A program made the translations under genes and the position numbers. A DNA stretch of 64,000 nucleotides. It comes from Clostridia bacterium. Lineage in GTDB: Bacteria; Bacillota; Clostridia; Oscillospirales; Acutalibacteraceae. A model generated the notes under the pieces. That model was not told where the DNA came from, did no database searches, and saw only the letters and a program-made list of their open reading frames with translations. Below are positions 1-8,203 of this stretch, piece by piece. Position 1 is the stretch's first letter, and each line of letters starts with the position of its first letter. Where the stretch lies: positions 37,661 through 101,660 of the forward strand of contig JAGAKX010000061.1 of the NCBI GenBank assembly GCA_017625435.1, in the 5' to 3' direction.

Positions 1-128
1 ATATCGTATATCTCTTAGGAAATGCTGATGTTTTTGCCGATGATTTCAACGTGAATTCATTTTTGGAAAAGCACAGACAAAGAGTAAAAGAATGGCAGGA
101 ATACTCTGAAAAGTGGTATCTTTATTGA
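1..128 (+). CDS. 3' end of an unidentified gene (partial)
   Basis: The frame beginning at base 3 is open from the window edge to a TGA at 126-128 and gives about 41 residues. The tail is charged, rich in Lys, Glu and Trp, and looks like an amphipathic helix ending in WYLY. No motif identifies a family. The next gene begins 123 bases later behind its own promoter, so this is probably a separate transcription unit. It could be a chance open frame, but codon use resembles the neighbours. Confidence 0.5.
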   Translation, partial: IVYLLGNADVFADDFNVNSFLEKHRQRVKEWQEYSEKWYLY

Positions 129-185
129 TTTTTTACATTCAGCTATAGCTTTTTCTAAAGATTAACGGATGTTAATATTCATTGC

Positions 186-214
186 TTGATGCAACGAAGG
201 AATGTAAATACAAT
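186..214 (+). promoter_or_regulatory. Sigma-A promoter for the membrane XRE regulator
   Basis: TTGATG at 186-191 and TACAAT at 209-214 are separated by exactly 17 bases. The expected start of transcription is near 221, leaving a leader of about 30 bases before the ribosome site. Confidence 0.6.
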
Positions 215-251
215 TATCAATGAAATTATATTTACAAGGAGGTCACCGCTT

Positions 252-794
252 ATGTTAAGTGACAATATTAAAAATCTTCGGAAATCAAAGGGCTTATCCC
301 AGGATGAGCTTGCAGCAAAGCTGAATGTAGTAAGACAGACTGTGTCAAAGTGGGAAAACGGCTTGTCCGTTCCCGACTCGGAAATGCTGATTATTATTGC
401 AGAGGAGCTTGACACCTCTGTCAGTATTCTTCTGGATGAAACAGTAAAGCCGGATGAGGACTCCGAGCTTAAAATTCTGTCTTCAAAGCTTGAAATTATC
501 AATAAGCAGATAGCACAGCAGAATGAAGCCCGCAGAAAAACACGAAGAACGGTTTTTATTGCTTCCTTTGCCGTTTCATTGTGTGTTTTGATAAGCGGTC
601 TTATACGGTATATCTATTACATCTGTTCGATGTATGACATCAATTCAAGCATCGCAATAATAGGTGGTGCCGACGGACCTACCGCTATTTTTGTTTCTGA
701 TAGAATCTTTAATCTTCCGCTTCTTTTTGTAATGCTTATACTTGCCGGTATTTCCGCATTCGGTATATACAAAAACCGCAAAAAAGATATTTGA
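252..794 (+). CDS. Membrane-anchored XRE-family regulator with a GGADGPT motif between two TM helices
   Basis: The protein has 180 residues. Residues 4-62 form an XRE/Cro helix-turn-helix (LSQDELAAKL, then VSKWENG). A charged linker follows, then a hydrophobic helix at about 100-122, a short loop with IIGGADGPTAIFVS at 136-149, and a second hydrophobic helix at about 153-172. I chose the ATG at 252 because AAGGAGG lies just upstream; an upstream in-frame start would read through the promoter. HTH plus TM helices suggests a membrane-tethered regulator. The loop motif matches the conserved GGADGPT segment of the beta subunit of sodium-pumping decarboxylases (OadB/GcdB), where the Asp binds sodium. 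Its role here is unknown and no target gene is evident. Confidence 0.85.
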   Translation: MLSDNIKNLRKSKGLSQDELAAKLNVVRQTVSKWENGLSVPDSEMLIIIAEELDTSVSILLDETVKPDEDSELKILSSKLEIINKQIAQQNEARRKTRRTVFIASFAVSLCVLISGLIRYIYYICSMYDINSSIAIIGGADGPTAIFVSDRIFNLPLLFVMLILAGISAFGIYKNRKKDI

Positions 795-808
795 AAATAA
801 CAGTTTTT

Positions 809-833
809 TTGCCCTCACTTCCCGTGAGGGCAA
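809..833. terminator. Hairpin after the XRE regulator
   Basis: TTGCCCTCAC at 809-818 pairs with GTGAGGGCAA at 824-833 around a 5-base loop. A run of T lies before the stem rather than after it, so it is a weak intrinsic terminator on the plus strand and may act on the minus strand instead. Confidence 0.5.
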
Positions 834-894
834 TTGTTAAATATACGCAAATCCGATTACCGAAAATATTGATTTATTGCCGATTGTGTTGTAT

Positions 895-900
895 TATAAT
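895..900 (+). promoter_or_regulatory. -10 box upstream of the DeoR-family gene
   Basis: A perfect TATAAT lies 42 bases before the start codon of the next gene. No convincing -35 box sits at 16-18 bases, so promoter strength cannot be judged. Confidence 0.45.
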
Positions 901-941
901 ATCATCGGAGCCGATAAACTAATATTACGGAGGTTTTTCTT

Positions 942-1718
942 ATGTTTATGGAAGAACGACATCAGGAAATATCAGATATAATCAAGCTGAACGGTAAAAT
1001 TACAATTTCCGAAATAACTGAAAAATACGGAATATCAGATGAATCTGCAAGACGAGACTTGCGATTGCTTGAGCAGAAAGGCATCTGCAAAAGAACTCAC
1101 GGCGGAGCAATTGTTTTAGGTCAGGTAAGCGTCAGACCACCTTTAAACCGTCAGTATGACAATATGCCGATATTCCCTAATTATAAAGCAATTGCAGAAA
1201 TTGCAGTTAAAGAAATCAAAGAAAATGACATTGTTTATCTTACAAGCGGTTCATTCGGACACATTGTTATATCTATTCTGCCAAAGAATATTCATTTCAC
1301 AGTAGTTGTAAACTGTGTTGACTTTGCAAAGGAACTGAGAGAGTTTGAAAATATTGATGTTTATATCGCAGGCGGAAAAATGCGTAAAAGCGGCTCTGTT
1401 GTTGACACTTTTGCAATAGATTTTGTAAGCAAGCTGCACTTTGATGTTTGTTTTATCACGGGCTCGGGATTAACAGCCGATTTCGGACTTTCCAACGGTT
1501 CTGATGAAACTGCAACTTTCCAGCGAACGGTTCTAAAAAACAGCAGAAAGAAATGTCTTCTGATGCCTAGTACAAAAGTCGGTGTAAATTCTTTTGTAAA
1601 GGTCTGCGGTGTCAACGAATTCAATATGGTTATTACCGACCGGGACTGTGCCGAAGAACAGATTACTGCTCTTGAAGATACGGGTATCAGAGTTGTTGTT
1701 GCAGAGGAACCGAAATGA
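942..1718 (+). CDS. DeoR-family transcriptional regulator
   Basis: The protein has 258 residues, the normal DeoR length. The N-terminus has the DeoR winged helix (ERHQEISDIIKLNGK, then SDESARRDLRLLE and KRTHGGA at about residues 4-60). The C-terminus is a DeoRC sugar-phosphate-sensing domain of the phosphosugar-isomerase fold, with LTSGS near residue 86 and YIAGGKMRKSG near 140. GGAGG lies 8 bases before the ATG. The stop overlaps the start of a mini-XRE gene by 4 bases, and a GH31 glycosidase follows, so it probably controls sugar metabolism, perhaps this glycosidase. The effector is unknown. Confidence 0.88.
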   Translation: MFMEERHQEISDIIKLNGKITISEITEKYGISDESARRDLRLLEQKGICKRTHGGAIVLGQVSVRPPLNRQYDNMPIFPNYKAIAEIAVKEIKENDIVYLTSGSFGHIVISILPKNIHFTVVVNCVDFAKELREFENIDVYIAGGKMRKSGSVVDTFAIDFVSKLHFDVCFITGSGLTADFGLSNGSDETATFQRTVLKNSRKKCLLMPSTKVGVNSFVKVCGVNEFNMVITDRDCAEEQITALEDTGIRVVVAEEPK

Positions 1719-1912
1719 GCAGAGAAACAAAGCTTCGGAACCTGATTTTAGACAGATATACGAGTTTGCGCCAATTTGCCATTGAAGCAGATATTCCATA
1801 CAGCACTCTTATGACCTTACTGTCCCGTGATGTGGGCGGTGCATCCTTTGATGTGATAATAAAAATCTGCAAACAGTTAGAAGTTGACCCGATGGAGTTT
1901 TGCGGCGGCTGA
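1715..1912 (+). CDS. Small single-domain XRE/Cro-type DNA-binding protein
   Basis: The protein has 65 residues and is essentially only a helix-turn-helix: SLRQFAIEADIPYSTLMTLL is the HTH core, followed by FDVIIKICKQLEVDP, the typical fourth and fifth helices. The ATG overlaps the DeoR stop in an ATGA arrangement, indicating translational coupling and a shared transcript. It may be an auxiliary repressor or a partner of the DeoR protein. There is no sensing domain. Confidence 0.75.
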   Translation: MSRETKLRNLILDRYTSLRQFAIEADIPYSTLMTLLSRDVGGASFDVIIKICKQLEVDPMEFCGG

Positions 1913-1921
1913 AAAAATATG

Positions 1922-1950
1922 TTTATTTATCACCGGGATAATGCTATAAT
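1922..1950 (+). promoter_or_regulatory. Extended -10 promoter of the GH31 gene
   Basis: TGcTATAAT at 1942-1950 is a perfect extended -10 box; a weak TTTATT at 1922-1927 lies 17 bases upstream. The start site falls about 20 bases before the gene, so the GH31 gene can be expressed independently of the regulators. Confidence 0.6.
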
Positions 1951-1978
1951 GAATTCATAAACCTGAAAGGAGAATGTT

Positions 1979-3931
1979 ATGAACAATCTTACAATCAAGG
2001 ATAATGAACTGTTATATATGCGCTATACGGAGCTTATCAGAATTACCGCCTGCGCTAATAATGCCATTCGTTTTCAGGCATTTCCCGATTGTCAGGTTAT
2101 AGAGGAAAACTATACTCTTACGCCCCGTGAAATGATAGCTGAAATTGAAGAGTCTGATAATTTTGTAACCTTTAGAAACGGTACGTTAAAGGTAAGACTT
2201 GATCCCGACGGAAAGCTTACCTTTTATAAGGATGATAAGAAAATTCTTGAAGAAAAGCCTGAGCTTACATTTCACAGCAACTACCGTCATTTCGACAACA
2301 AGGGAAGCGGTCTGTGGTCTGCAAGAGTTATGTTTGAGCCTCAGAAAAACGAGCATTTTTACGGTCTCGGTCACAGCTGGGACAATGAATTTGACCTTAA
2401 AGGCTCTTCTGTTGATATAAGAAACGTCAATGCAAAGTGTACGATTCCCTATGTGTATTCTTCCCTTGGATACGGCTTTTTGTGGAATAACCCTTCAACA
2501 GGACTTTGCGAGTTATCTAATAACCGTACCCGTTGGAGCTGTGACTGCTGCAGATTTATGGATTTTGTGGTAATTGCAGGCAATCCCAAAGAGGTGTGCA
2601 CAACGCTTTCGGATTTAACGGGATATGCTCCGGAAATGCCCGAATGGGCAACGGGCTTCTGGCAGTGCAGACTCCGCTACGAAACTCAGGAAGAGCTGCT
2701 CTCGGTTGCGAGAAGATACAAGGAGCTCGGTATTCCTCTTTCCGTAATTATTGCCGACTATTTCCATTGGACCGAGCAGGGTGATTACAAATTTGATCCG
2801 AAATACTGGCCCGACGTAAAGGCAATGACCGATGAACTTCACGCTATGGGCACGAAGCTTATGGTGTCAACGTGGCCTACAATCAATAACAACAGTGAAA
2901 ACTATTGGTTTATGCGCAATAACAATATGCTTATGCGTACCACAAGAGGTCCGGACAGAGTTTTCGACTTTTACGGATGGCAGAATGAAATTGACGTTAC
3001 AAATCCTGCAACAAGGGAGTTTGTATGGAAAAAGCTTAAAGAAAACTACATAGATAACGGTGTTGATGCACTGTGGTTTGACGAAGCAGAGCCTGAAATT
3101 CACCCTGAAAATTTTGATAACCTTATATGGTATAAGGGCAGGGGAGATATGGTTGCACTCTTATATCCCTATTACTATTCAAAAATGGCTTATGACGGCT
3201 TAAAGTCCATAGGACGGGACGATATAATTACCCTTACGAGGTGCGCATATCTCGGCAGTCAGAAATTCGGTTCTCTTGTGTGGTCGGGTGATATTGAATC
3301 CACTTTTGAAAGCCTCGCCTGTCAGGTAAAGGCAGGACTTAATATGTCAATGTGCGGCATACCCTGGTGGAACACGGACATCGGTGGTTTTTACGGTGCG
3401 GATATTACAAGCGACTACTTTAAGGAGCTTATAGTGCGTTGGTTCCAGTTCGGGCTTTTCAGCCCCGTAATGCGTCTTCACGGCTCACGAATCCGCCATT
3501 TTGAGCCTACCCCGGGGCTTCTTGAACCAAGCGGTGACCCTAATGAAATATGGAGCTTCGGTGAAGAAAACTTTGAAATTCTCAAAAATCTCATTTTCAT
3601 CCGTGAAAAATTAAGACCCTACATAAAATCACTGATGGATATTGCAAGCGAGAGGGGATATCCTGTAATGCGGCCTATGTTCTTCGATTTCCCCGATGAT
3701 GATAGCTGTTATTCTCTTGACAGTCAGTATATGTTCGGAAGCGATATTCTTTTTGCGCCCATAGTTGAAAGAGGGCAGACCGTTAAAACAGTATATATCC
3801 CCGACGGAGAATGGATTCTTACAAAGGACAAAAAGGCTTACACTAAGGGCACCTACGAAATTACCGCAGAAATTGACGAATTCGTAGCCTTTGTAAAATC
3901 AGGCTCTGATGTAATAAAATGCTTCCGATAA
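1979..3931 (+). CDS. Glycoside hydrolase family 31 enzyme (alpha-glucosidase/alpha-xylosidase type)
   Basis: The protein has 650 residues and no signal peptide, so it is cytoplasmic. An N-terminal beta-sandwich (about 1-215, with the family motif YGLGHSWDNEFDL at 128-140) precedes a TIM barrel. The predicted nucleophile is Asp368 in LWFDEAEPE and the acid/base is Asp438 in WSGDIESTF. MRLHGSR near residue 501 is also a GH31 hallmark, and a C-terminal beta domain follows. It would release alpha-linked glucose or xylose from imported oligosaccharides; substrate choice cannot be read from sequence. AAAGGAG precedes the start. The adjacent DeoR and XRE regulators are candidate controllers. Confidence 0.9.
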   Translation: MNNLTIKDNELLYMRYTELIRITACANNAIRFQAFPDCQVIEENYTLTPREMIAEIEESDNFVTFRNGTLKVRLDPDGKLTFYKDDKKILEEKPELTFHSNYRHFDNKGSGLWSARVMFEPQKNEHFYGLGHSWDNEFDLKGSSVDIRNVNAKCTIPYVYSSLGYGFLWNNPSTGLCELSNNRTRWSCDCCRFMDFVVIAGNPKEVCTTLSDLTGYAPEMPEWATGFWQCRLRYETQEELLSVARRYKELGIPLSVIIADYFHWTEQGDYKFDPKYWPDVKAMTDELHAMGTKLMVSTWPTINNNSENYWFMRNNNMLMRTTRGPDRVFDFYGWQNEIDVTNPATREFVWKKLKENYIDNGVDALWFDEAEPEIHPENFDNLIWYKGRGDMVALLYPYYYSKMAYDGLKSIGRDDIITLTRCAYLGSQKFGSLVWSGDIESTFESLACQVKAGLNMSMCGIPWWNTDIGGFYGADITSDYFKELIVRWFQFGLFSPVMRLHGSRIRHFEPTPGLLEPSGDPNEIWSFGEENFEILKNLIFIREKLRPYIKSLMDIASERGYPVMRPMFFDFPDDDSCYSLDSQYMFGSDILFAPIVERGQTVKTVYIPDGEWILTKDKKAYTKGTYEITAEIDEFVAFVKSGSDVIKCFR

Positions 3932-3952
3932 GAAAGGTTTTTCGGTACTGAT

Positions 3953-5023
3953 ATGAAATATATTTTAAGACATTGGCTGAATTCAATTTTAAGAAATTTT
4001 ACTTTGGCATATTTTAAGAAATCAACGGAAACGGCAGATGTAAAAGAAGGCAAGGTGTTTCTGTCACCGGCTATTCTGATTTTCGGAATAATAATGACGG
4101 TTATTATTTTAATCCCTGCCGTAATTTGTTTGTTTATAGACGGATATCGGATGCTTTCTGTCTTTTTGGTGATTTTTTCTCTTCTCAGCTTTTCTATGGT
4201 TCTCGGCTACATCAATTGCAGGATTTATTATGATGATGACGGGTTTGTTGCTAAGAATATACTCGGAATAAAAAGAAAATTTACTTATGATGAGGTCACG
4301 GGAATAAAAGTTAATACTCACGAAAAATATATTATTGCGGGAAAGCGTAAGGTAATGATTGATGAGTATGCCATAGGCGGAAATGAATTTATTAATTTTG
4401 TCCGCCGCAAATACGGAATTCTTCACAATGGACGGCATCTTCCTTTAGTGTATAAAACAAAATTTGATTTGTTTAACGGACACGTTCAGGATGCAGAGAT
4501 TCTTTTATTCGGCTACATTCTCGGCTTTGTTGCCTGTATCGGTTTTTTGGTTTTTACGGTTTGTGCCGTTTTTGTGCCGATGACCGAAAACAATACGACA
4601 GAACAGACGCTGTGCTTTCAATATTGCGAGGTGCAGCGAAAGGAGGTTATTTTAACTACCGTTGATAATCAGGTACTAAAAATCCGTTTTATTGATGAAC
4701 AGTTTTCCCCTGAAGCCGTAAAGGCTGTCTGTGACGGCGAAACGGAATTAACCGTTTACTGTGATCACGTAAATCCGAAATATGAAAAAAGCTTTTATCA
4801 GATAAAGGCAATCAAAGAAAATGAAAACTACATCCTGAGCTTTGACGAAACTCACAGATTGCATAAACAGGAATATTTACCGTTGCTTGTTTTTCCTGTT
4901 TTTTTCCTGCTTTTGTGGACAGGATTTGTTGTAACATCTGTTGTAGTCGGAAGAAATCCGAAAAAATACAGTAAAAAGCTTGTAAAAAAGCTGTTTGCAG
5001 ACAGAAAGGTTAGATATTTTTAA
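3953..5023 (+). CDS. Membrane protein of unknown function with a PH-like cytoplasmic segment
   Basis: The protein has 356 residues. Hydrophobic helices lie at about 40-62 and 68-86 (a pair), 183-207 and 306-330. Between the first pair and the third helix is a soluble beta-rich section (about 90-175) with IYYDDDGFVAKNILGIKRKFTY-like strands, as in bacterial PH-like membrane proteins. A second soluble domain lies at about 208-300. A terminator follows. It begins 21 bases after the GH31 stop and may share its transcript, but nothing ties it to sugar metabolism. I do not recognise a named family with certainty. Confidence 0.7.
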   Translation: MKYILRHWLNSILRNFTLAYFKKSTETADVKEGKVFLSPAILIFGIIMTVIILIPAVICLFIDGYRMLSVFLVIFSLLSFSMVLGYINCRIYYDDDGFVAKNILGIKRKFTYDEVTGIKVNTHEKYIIAGKRKVMIDEYAIGGNEFINFVRRKYGILHNGRHLPLVYKTKFDLFNGHVQDAEILLFGYILGFVACIGFLVFTVCAVFVPMTENNTTEQTLCFQYCEVQRKEVILTTVDNQVLKIRFIDEQFSPEAVKAVCDGETELTVYCDHVNPKYEKSFYQIKAIKENENYILSFDETHRLHKQEYLPLLVFPVFFLLLWTGFVVTSVVVGRNPKKYSKKLVKKLFADRKVRYF

Positions 5024-5031
5024 TCTTATTC

Positions 5032-5064
5032 AAGGTGCCGTTTTTTTTGCGGCATCTTTTTTTG
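5032..5064 (+). terminator. Intrinsic terminator after the membrane protein gene
   Basis: A stem around GTGCCG and CGGCAT (about 5034-5055), with a T-rich loop, is followed by an uninterrupted run of T. It separates the unit above from the cobalamin riboswitch operon. Confidence 0.65.
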
Positions 5065-5093
5065 TTGAAATTGTCGGAAATATGTGTTATAAT
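5065..5093 (+). promoter_or_regulatory. Promoter of the cobalamin riboswitch operon
   Basis: TTGAAA at 5065-5070, 17 bases, then TATAAT at 5088-5093 preceded by TGT (extended -10). Transcription should begin near 5100, at the 5' edge of the riboswitch. Confidence 0.75.
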
Positions 5094-5099
5094 TTCCCC

Positions 5100-5355
5100 G
5101 ACAAAAGAATAGACGCAGATCATCGGATGTATTTTATATCCGTTGTCGGGTGCAAATCTGTGCTCGGGGATAAGGAAATTGCGGTGCAAGTCCGCAGCAA
5201 CAGCCATTACCGTAACTCCGTTTTTTTCGGTCAAGTCGGAATGCTTATCGGTCTGTGACACGTAAAGGTCTCTTGGGCAAAGAAGGGGAGGCGGTGTGAA
5301 ATTCAGTCGGACTTCGGTCTGACCGTTCCGGTATGGCAGGATACCGCAGTTTAAT
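5100..5355 (+). promoter_or_regulatory. Cobalamin (adenosylcobalamin-type) riboswitch
   Basis: This 250-base non-coding leader contains the conserved cobalamin aptamer core: GGTGCAAGTCCGCAGC at about 5183-5198, the following AACAGCC and CCGTAA elements, and a B12-box-like AAGTCGGAATGC near 5234. Numerous short stems flank these. A strong terminator hairpin follows at 5359-5390, as expected of a riboswitch that stops transcription when B12 is bound. The downstream DUF4430 and ECF genes fit corrinoid uptake. Exact stems and the B12 subtype were not computed. Confidence 0.8.
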
Positions 5356-5358
5356 CAC

Positions 5359-5390
5359 AAAGTACCCTTTCTGAAGGGTACTTTTATTTT
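5359..5390 (+). terminator. Riboswitch expression-platform terminator
   Basis: AAAGTACCCTT at 5359-5369 pairs perfectly with AAGGGTACTTT at 5374-5384 around a 4-base loop, followed by a T-rich tract. It lies between the cobalamin aptamer and the first gene, so it is the probable regulated OFF structure. Confidence 0.8.
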
Positions 5391-5434
5391 ATCCTTTTGT
5401 GCTATTTTTTTGAAAAATGAAAGGATTGAAAAAA

Positions 5435-5920
5435 ATGAAAAATGTAAAATCTCTTGTTGTATTGATTCTTGCGGCTTTCTGTGTTTTAAGTCTTGTCTCC
5501 TGCGGCAATTCCACAGAAACAACCACGGAAGCTCCTGCTGTTGAAACCACCGCCTTGTCTGAAAACGACACAACCGAAGAGGCAGGTCTCTGGGCAGATG
5601 CCGTTTATACCGAGGATAAAGAATTCGGTGAGGGTGCAAAAACTCTTGTCTGTGAAGTAAAGGCAGAGGATAAGACAGTTACCTTTACGGTAAAGACTGA
5701 CAAGAAAACTGTAGGCGAAGCTCTTATAGAGCACGGTCTTGTTGAAGGAGACGAGGGCCCTTACGGACTTTATATCAAAAAAGTAAACGGTATTCTTGCT
5801 GATTATGACGTAAATCAGTGCTATTGGGCGTTTTATATTGACGGTGAAATGGCAAATTCCGGTGTTGACGGCACCGATATTGCGGAAGGTGTAACATATC
5901 AGCTTGTTTATTCAAAATAA
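5435..5920 (+). CDS. DUF4430 (transcobalamin C-terminal-like) lipoprotein
   Basis: The protein has 161 residues. A lipoprotein signal ends at LVSC, then comes a Thr/Glu-rich linker (about 24-55) and one DUF4430 domain with the signature KTVGEALIEHGLV, then CYWAFYIDGEMANSGVDG and a terminal YQLVYSK. DUF4430 resembles the beta domain of transcobalamin and intrinsic factor. It is therefore a candidate surface corrinoid-binding protein, consistent with the cobalamin riboswitch upstream and the ECF S-component overlapping its 3' end. I prefer the ATG at 5435 to 5417 because AAAGGA lies at proper spacing. Ligand binding is inferred; some DUF4430 proteins have other roles. Confidence 0.85.
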   Translation: MKNVKSLVVLILAAFCVLSLVSCGNSTETTTEAPAVETTALSENDTTEEAGLWADAVYTEDKEFGEGAKTLVCEVKAEDKTVTFTVKTDKKTVGEALIEHGLVEGDEGPYGLYIKKVNGILADYDVNQCYWAFYIDGEMANSGVDGTDIAEGVTYQLVYSK

Positions 5921-6464
5921 AGACAATACGGACAGAAAGAGAAAAGCCCTGAGCGTTCAGGAGATTGTCATATTTTCAATGATGGCAACTCTTATGTTCT
6001 GTTCAAAAATATTAATGGAAGCTCTGCCGAACATACATCTTCTGGGAATGCTTACAATGACCTACACAATTGTTCTCAGAAAAAAGGCTTTGATTCCCAT
6101 CTACGTATATGTGCTGTTAAACGGTCTTTACGGCGGTTTTTCAATGTGGTGGGTGCCGTACCTTTATATATGGACAATTCTTTGGGCGGTCACTATGATA
6201 CTTCCGAAAAATATGCCGAAAAAGGCTGCCTGTGTTGTTTATCCTGCCGTTTGCGGACTTCACGGCTTGCTTTTCGGAATACTTTATGCACCTGCTCAGG
6301 CGGTTATGTTCGGACTGGATTTCAGGCAGATGCTTTCCTGGATTGTAGCAGGTCTGCCCTTTGATGCATTGCACGGTGTCGGAAATCTGATCGCAGGACT
6401 CCTTATTTTCCCCGTGTCGGAATTCCTCAAAAAGCTTTTTTCTCGGACGCGTATGTATTTGTAA
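5904..6464 (+). CDS. ECF transporter S-component (predicted corrinoid/B12-related)
   Basis: The protein has about 186 residues with six hydrophobic helices, including the N-terminal IVIFSMMATLMFCSK helix typical of S-components. It overlaps the DUF4430 gene by 17 bases if the TTG at 5904 is the start; no ATG lies close, so the start is uncertain. S-components give substrate specificity and share a common EcfAAT energising module, which is not encoded here. Substrate assignment as cobalamin or a precursor rests on the riboswitch and DUF4430 neighbour only. A terminator follows. Confidence 0.8.
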   Translation: MFIQNKDNTDRKRKALSVQEIVIFSMMATLMFCSKILMEALPNIHLLGMLTMTYTIVLRKKALIPIYVYVLLNGLYGGFSMWWVPYLYIWTILWAVTMILPKNMPKKAACVVYPAVCGLHGLLFGILYAPAQAVMFGLDFRQMLSWIVAGLPFDALHGVGNLIAGLLIFPVSEFLKKLFSRTRMYL

Positions 6465-6471
6465 TTTTTTG

Positions 6472-6501
6472 AAACTGCTCTTTTCGAAGGGCAGTTTTTT
6501 T
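6472..6501 (+). terminator. Intrinsic terminator of the B12 operon
   Basis: AAACTGCTC pairs with GGGCAGTTT around a TTTTCGAA loop, followed by a run of T at 6495-6501. Confidence 0.75.
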
Positions 6502-6563
6502 GTTAAGTTTATTTAAAGTTTACCTGCTAAAATATGTAAAAACAAGACCGAAGGGTGAATATT

Positions 6564-8153
6564 ATGAAAATTCTGAAATCTGCGTTTGTCTTTATTTTTA
6601 TAGCTGTTATGCTTGTATCCTGCACTTCTGTTCCGACGAAGACTTCGGATGAAACAACGGAAGCACAGGAGTTTTCCGATGCTGTAAGTATTTCATTAAG
6701 CGATGATGAAATTTTGGTTGACGGAAAAAATGTGACTGCTGATACACAGCAGGCGGTTTATTCTGCAAAGGATATAGTGTACTATGAGGAAGGCAAAGAC
6801 TTTACTTACGGTGAAGGCAGCGAAAGTGATGCTCACAGTAAGGCTGAGGCAGATGCTCATACTGTTGTCCATATTACCGCACCCGGAAAATACTTTCTCA
6901 GCGGAAAGCTGTCTTCGGGACAAATTGCAGTAGATTTGGGTGAGGACGCCGAGAAAAATCCCGATGCAGTTGTAACGCTTATTCTGGGCGGTGTTGATAT
7001 AACCTGCACCGTTGCCCCTGCTGTTATTTTTTATAATGTTTACGAATGCTCAGACACCGGCGAAGAAAATGCAACGAAGGACGTAAATACCGAAAATGCA
7101 GGTGCAAATGTCATAATTGCCGACGGAACCGTGAATAATATTAACGGTGCCTATGTCGCAAAAATCTATAAATCCGTTGAACTTAATGAGGACGGAACTG
7201 AGGTTATTGACAGCAAAAAGCTTCATAAGTATGATGCGGCATTTTATTCCAGGAAAACAATGAATATTACGGGTGGAGATATCGGTGACGGTATTCTTAA
7301 TATCAACGCTGAAAATGAAGGTCTTGACAGCGAGCTTCATCTTACAATCAACGGCGGAAATATCAATATAATTTCCGGTAATGACGGAATCAATACCAAT
7401 GAAGATAATGTTTCCGTAACAACAATAAACGGAGGAGCTCTCAGCATTATCTGTGACGGCTCAACGGGTGAGGGCGACGGAATTGATTCAAACGGATGGC
7501 TTGTTATCAACGGCGGTACCGTGACGGCAGAGGCTTGCTCCGTAAGCGGAGATGCAGGCATTGATTCTGATATGGGCATTTATATAAACGGCGGCAATGT
7601 CATTGCTACGGGTAATATGCTTGACCGTATATCAGGGGGAGACGGTACCTTTGCCGTGTTCAGCTTTAATTCCCGTCAGAACGGCGGCGTCAGCTATTCA
7701 ATTAAAAGTTCAGAGGGTGAAACCGTAAGTGAATACACCCCATCAAATGCATTTACTTATCTGATAATTGCAGGGGAGAAGCTTATTCCCGGTGAATATA
7801 CCTTATGGCAGGGCAGTAAGCAGTTAGCTGTAAGCGCAGAGAACGGAATGGCAGGCGGATTTTCTCCGGATGCAAGACCCGAAATGCCCGAGGGTGAGAG
7901 CTTCCCGCAGATGCCTGAGGGTGAGAGCTTTCCTCAGAAGCCTGAAGGTATGATACCTCCTGAAATGCCTGAGGGAGAAGAACCTTCATCAATGCCTCAA
8001 AACGGAGACAAACCTCAGCGACCGGATGACTTTTCCGGTCCCGGCTTCAGAGGTCCTGAAAATCAGGTAGGCGGTGAAAAGTCAACGGTTTTTTCTGTCA
8101 ATAAAGGCGCCAATTATTTTTCAGGTGTCGGTCTTTATGAAAATGCTGAATAA
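6564..8153 (+). CDS. Cthe_2159-like carbohydrate-binding lipoprotein with a Pro/Glu-rich tail
   Basis: The protein has 529 residues. A lipoprotein signal ends at MLVSC. Residues about 85-410 carry repeated right-handed beta-helix strands such as GDGILNINAENEG, LTINGGNINIISGNDGIN and YINGGNVIATG. These are the hallmark of the Cthe_2159 family (DUF4353), whose founder binds acidic sugars and cellulose. A low-complexity segment at about 435-485 repeats MPEGESFPQ-like units. The start at 6564 is favoured over GTG 6555 because AAGGGTGA then sits at correct spacing. It is likely displayed on the surface for glycan binding; the ligand is unknown. Confidence 0.85.
   Translation: MKILKSAFVFIFIAVMLVSCTSVPTKTSDETTEAQEFSDAVSISLSDDEILVDGKNVTADTQQAVYSAKDIVYYEEGKDFTYGEGSESDAHSKAEADAHTVVHITAPGKYFLSGKLSSGQIAVDLGEDAEKNPDAVVTLILGGVDITCTVAPAVIFYNVYECSDTGEENATKDVNTENAGANVIIADGTVNNINGAYVAKIYKSVELNEDGTEVIDSKKLHKYDAAFYSRKTMNITGGDIGDGILNINAENEGLDSELHLTINGGNINIISGNDGINTNEDNVSVTTINGGALSIICDGSTGEGDGIDSNGWLVINGGTVTAEACSVSGDAGIDSDMGIYINGGNVIATGNMLDRISGGDGTFAVFSFNSRQNGGVSYSIKSSEGETVSEYTPSNAFTYLIIAGEKLIPGEYTLWQGSKQLAVSAENGMAGGFSPDARPEMPEGESFPQMPEGESFPQKPEGMIPPEMPEGEEPSSMPQNGDKPQRPDDFSGPGFRGPENQVGGEKSTVFSVNKGANYFSGVGLYENAE
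7879..7992 (+). repeat. Short tandem coding repeat (MPEGESFPQ-type)
   Basis: Near-identical units encoding E-M-P-E-G-E-S-F-P-Q occur back to back, followed by degenerate copies (KPEGMIPPE, MPEGEEPSS). The stretch encodes a Pro/Glu-rich stalk in the lipoprotein and may vary in copy number between strains. Confidence 0.7.
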
Positions 8154-8168
8154 TTGTTCAGTTTTCTC

Positions 8169-8197
8169 TTGCTTCAGGAGTTTTTCTGTGATACAAT
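8169..8197 (+). promoter_or_regulatory. Promoter of the S-component/kinase operon
   Basis: TTGCTT at 8169-8174, a 17-base spacer, then TACAAT at 8192-8197. Transcription should begin near 8204, right at the start of a hairpin. Confidence 0.7.
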
Positions 8198-8203
8198 AAC
8201 TAT

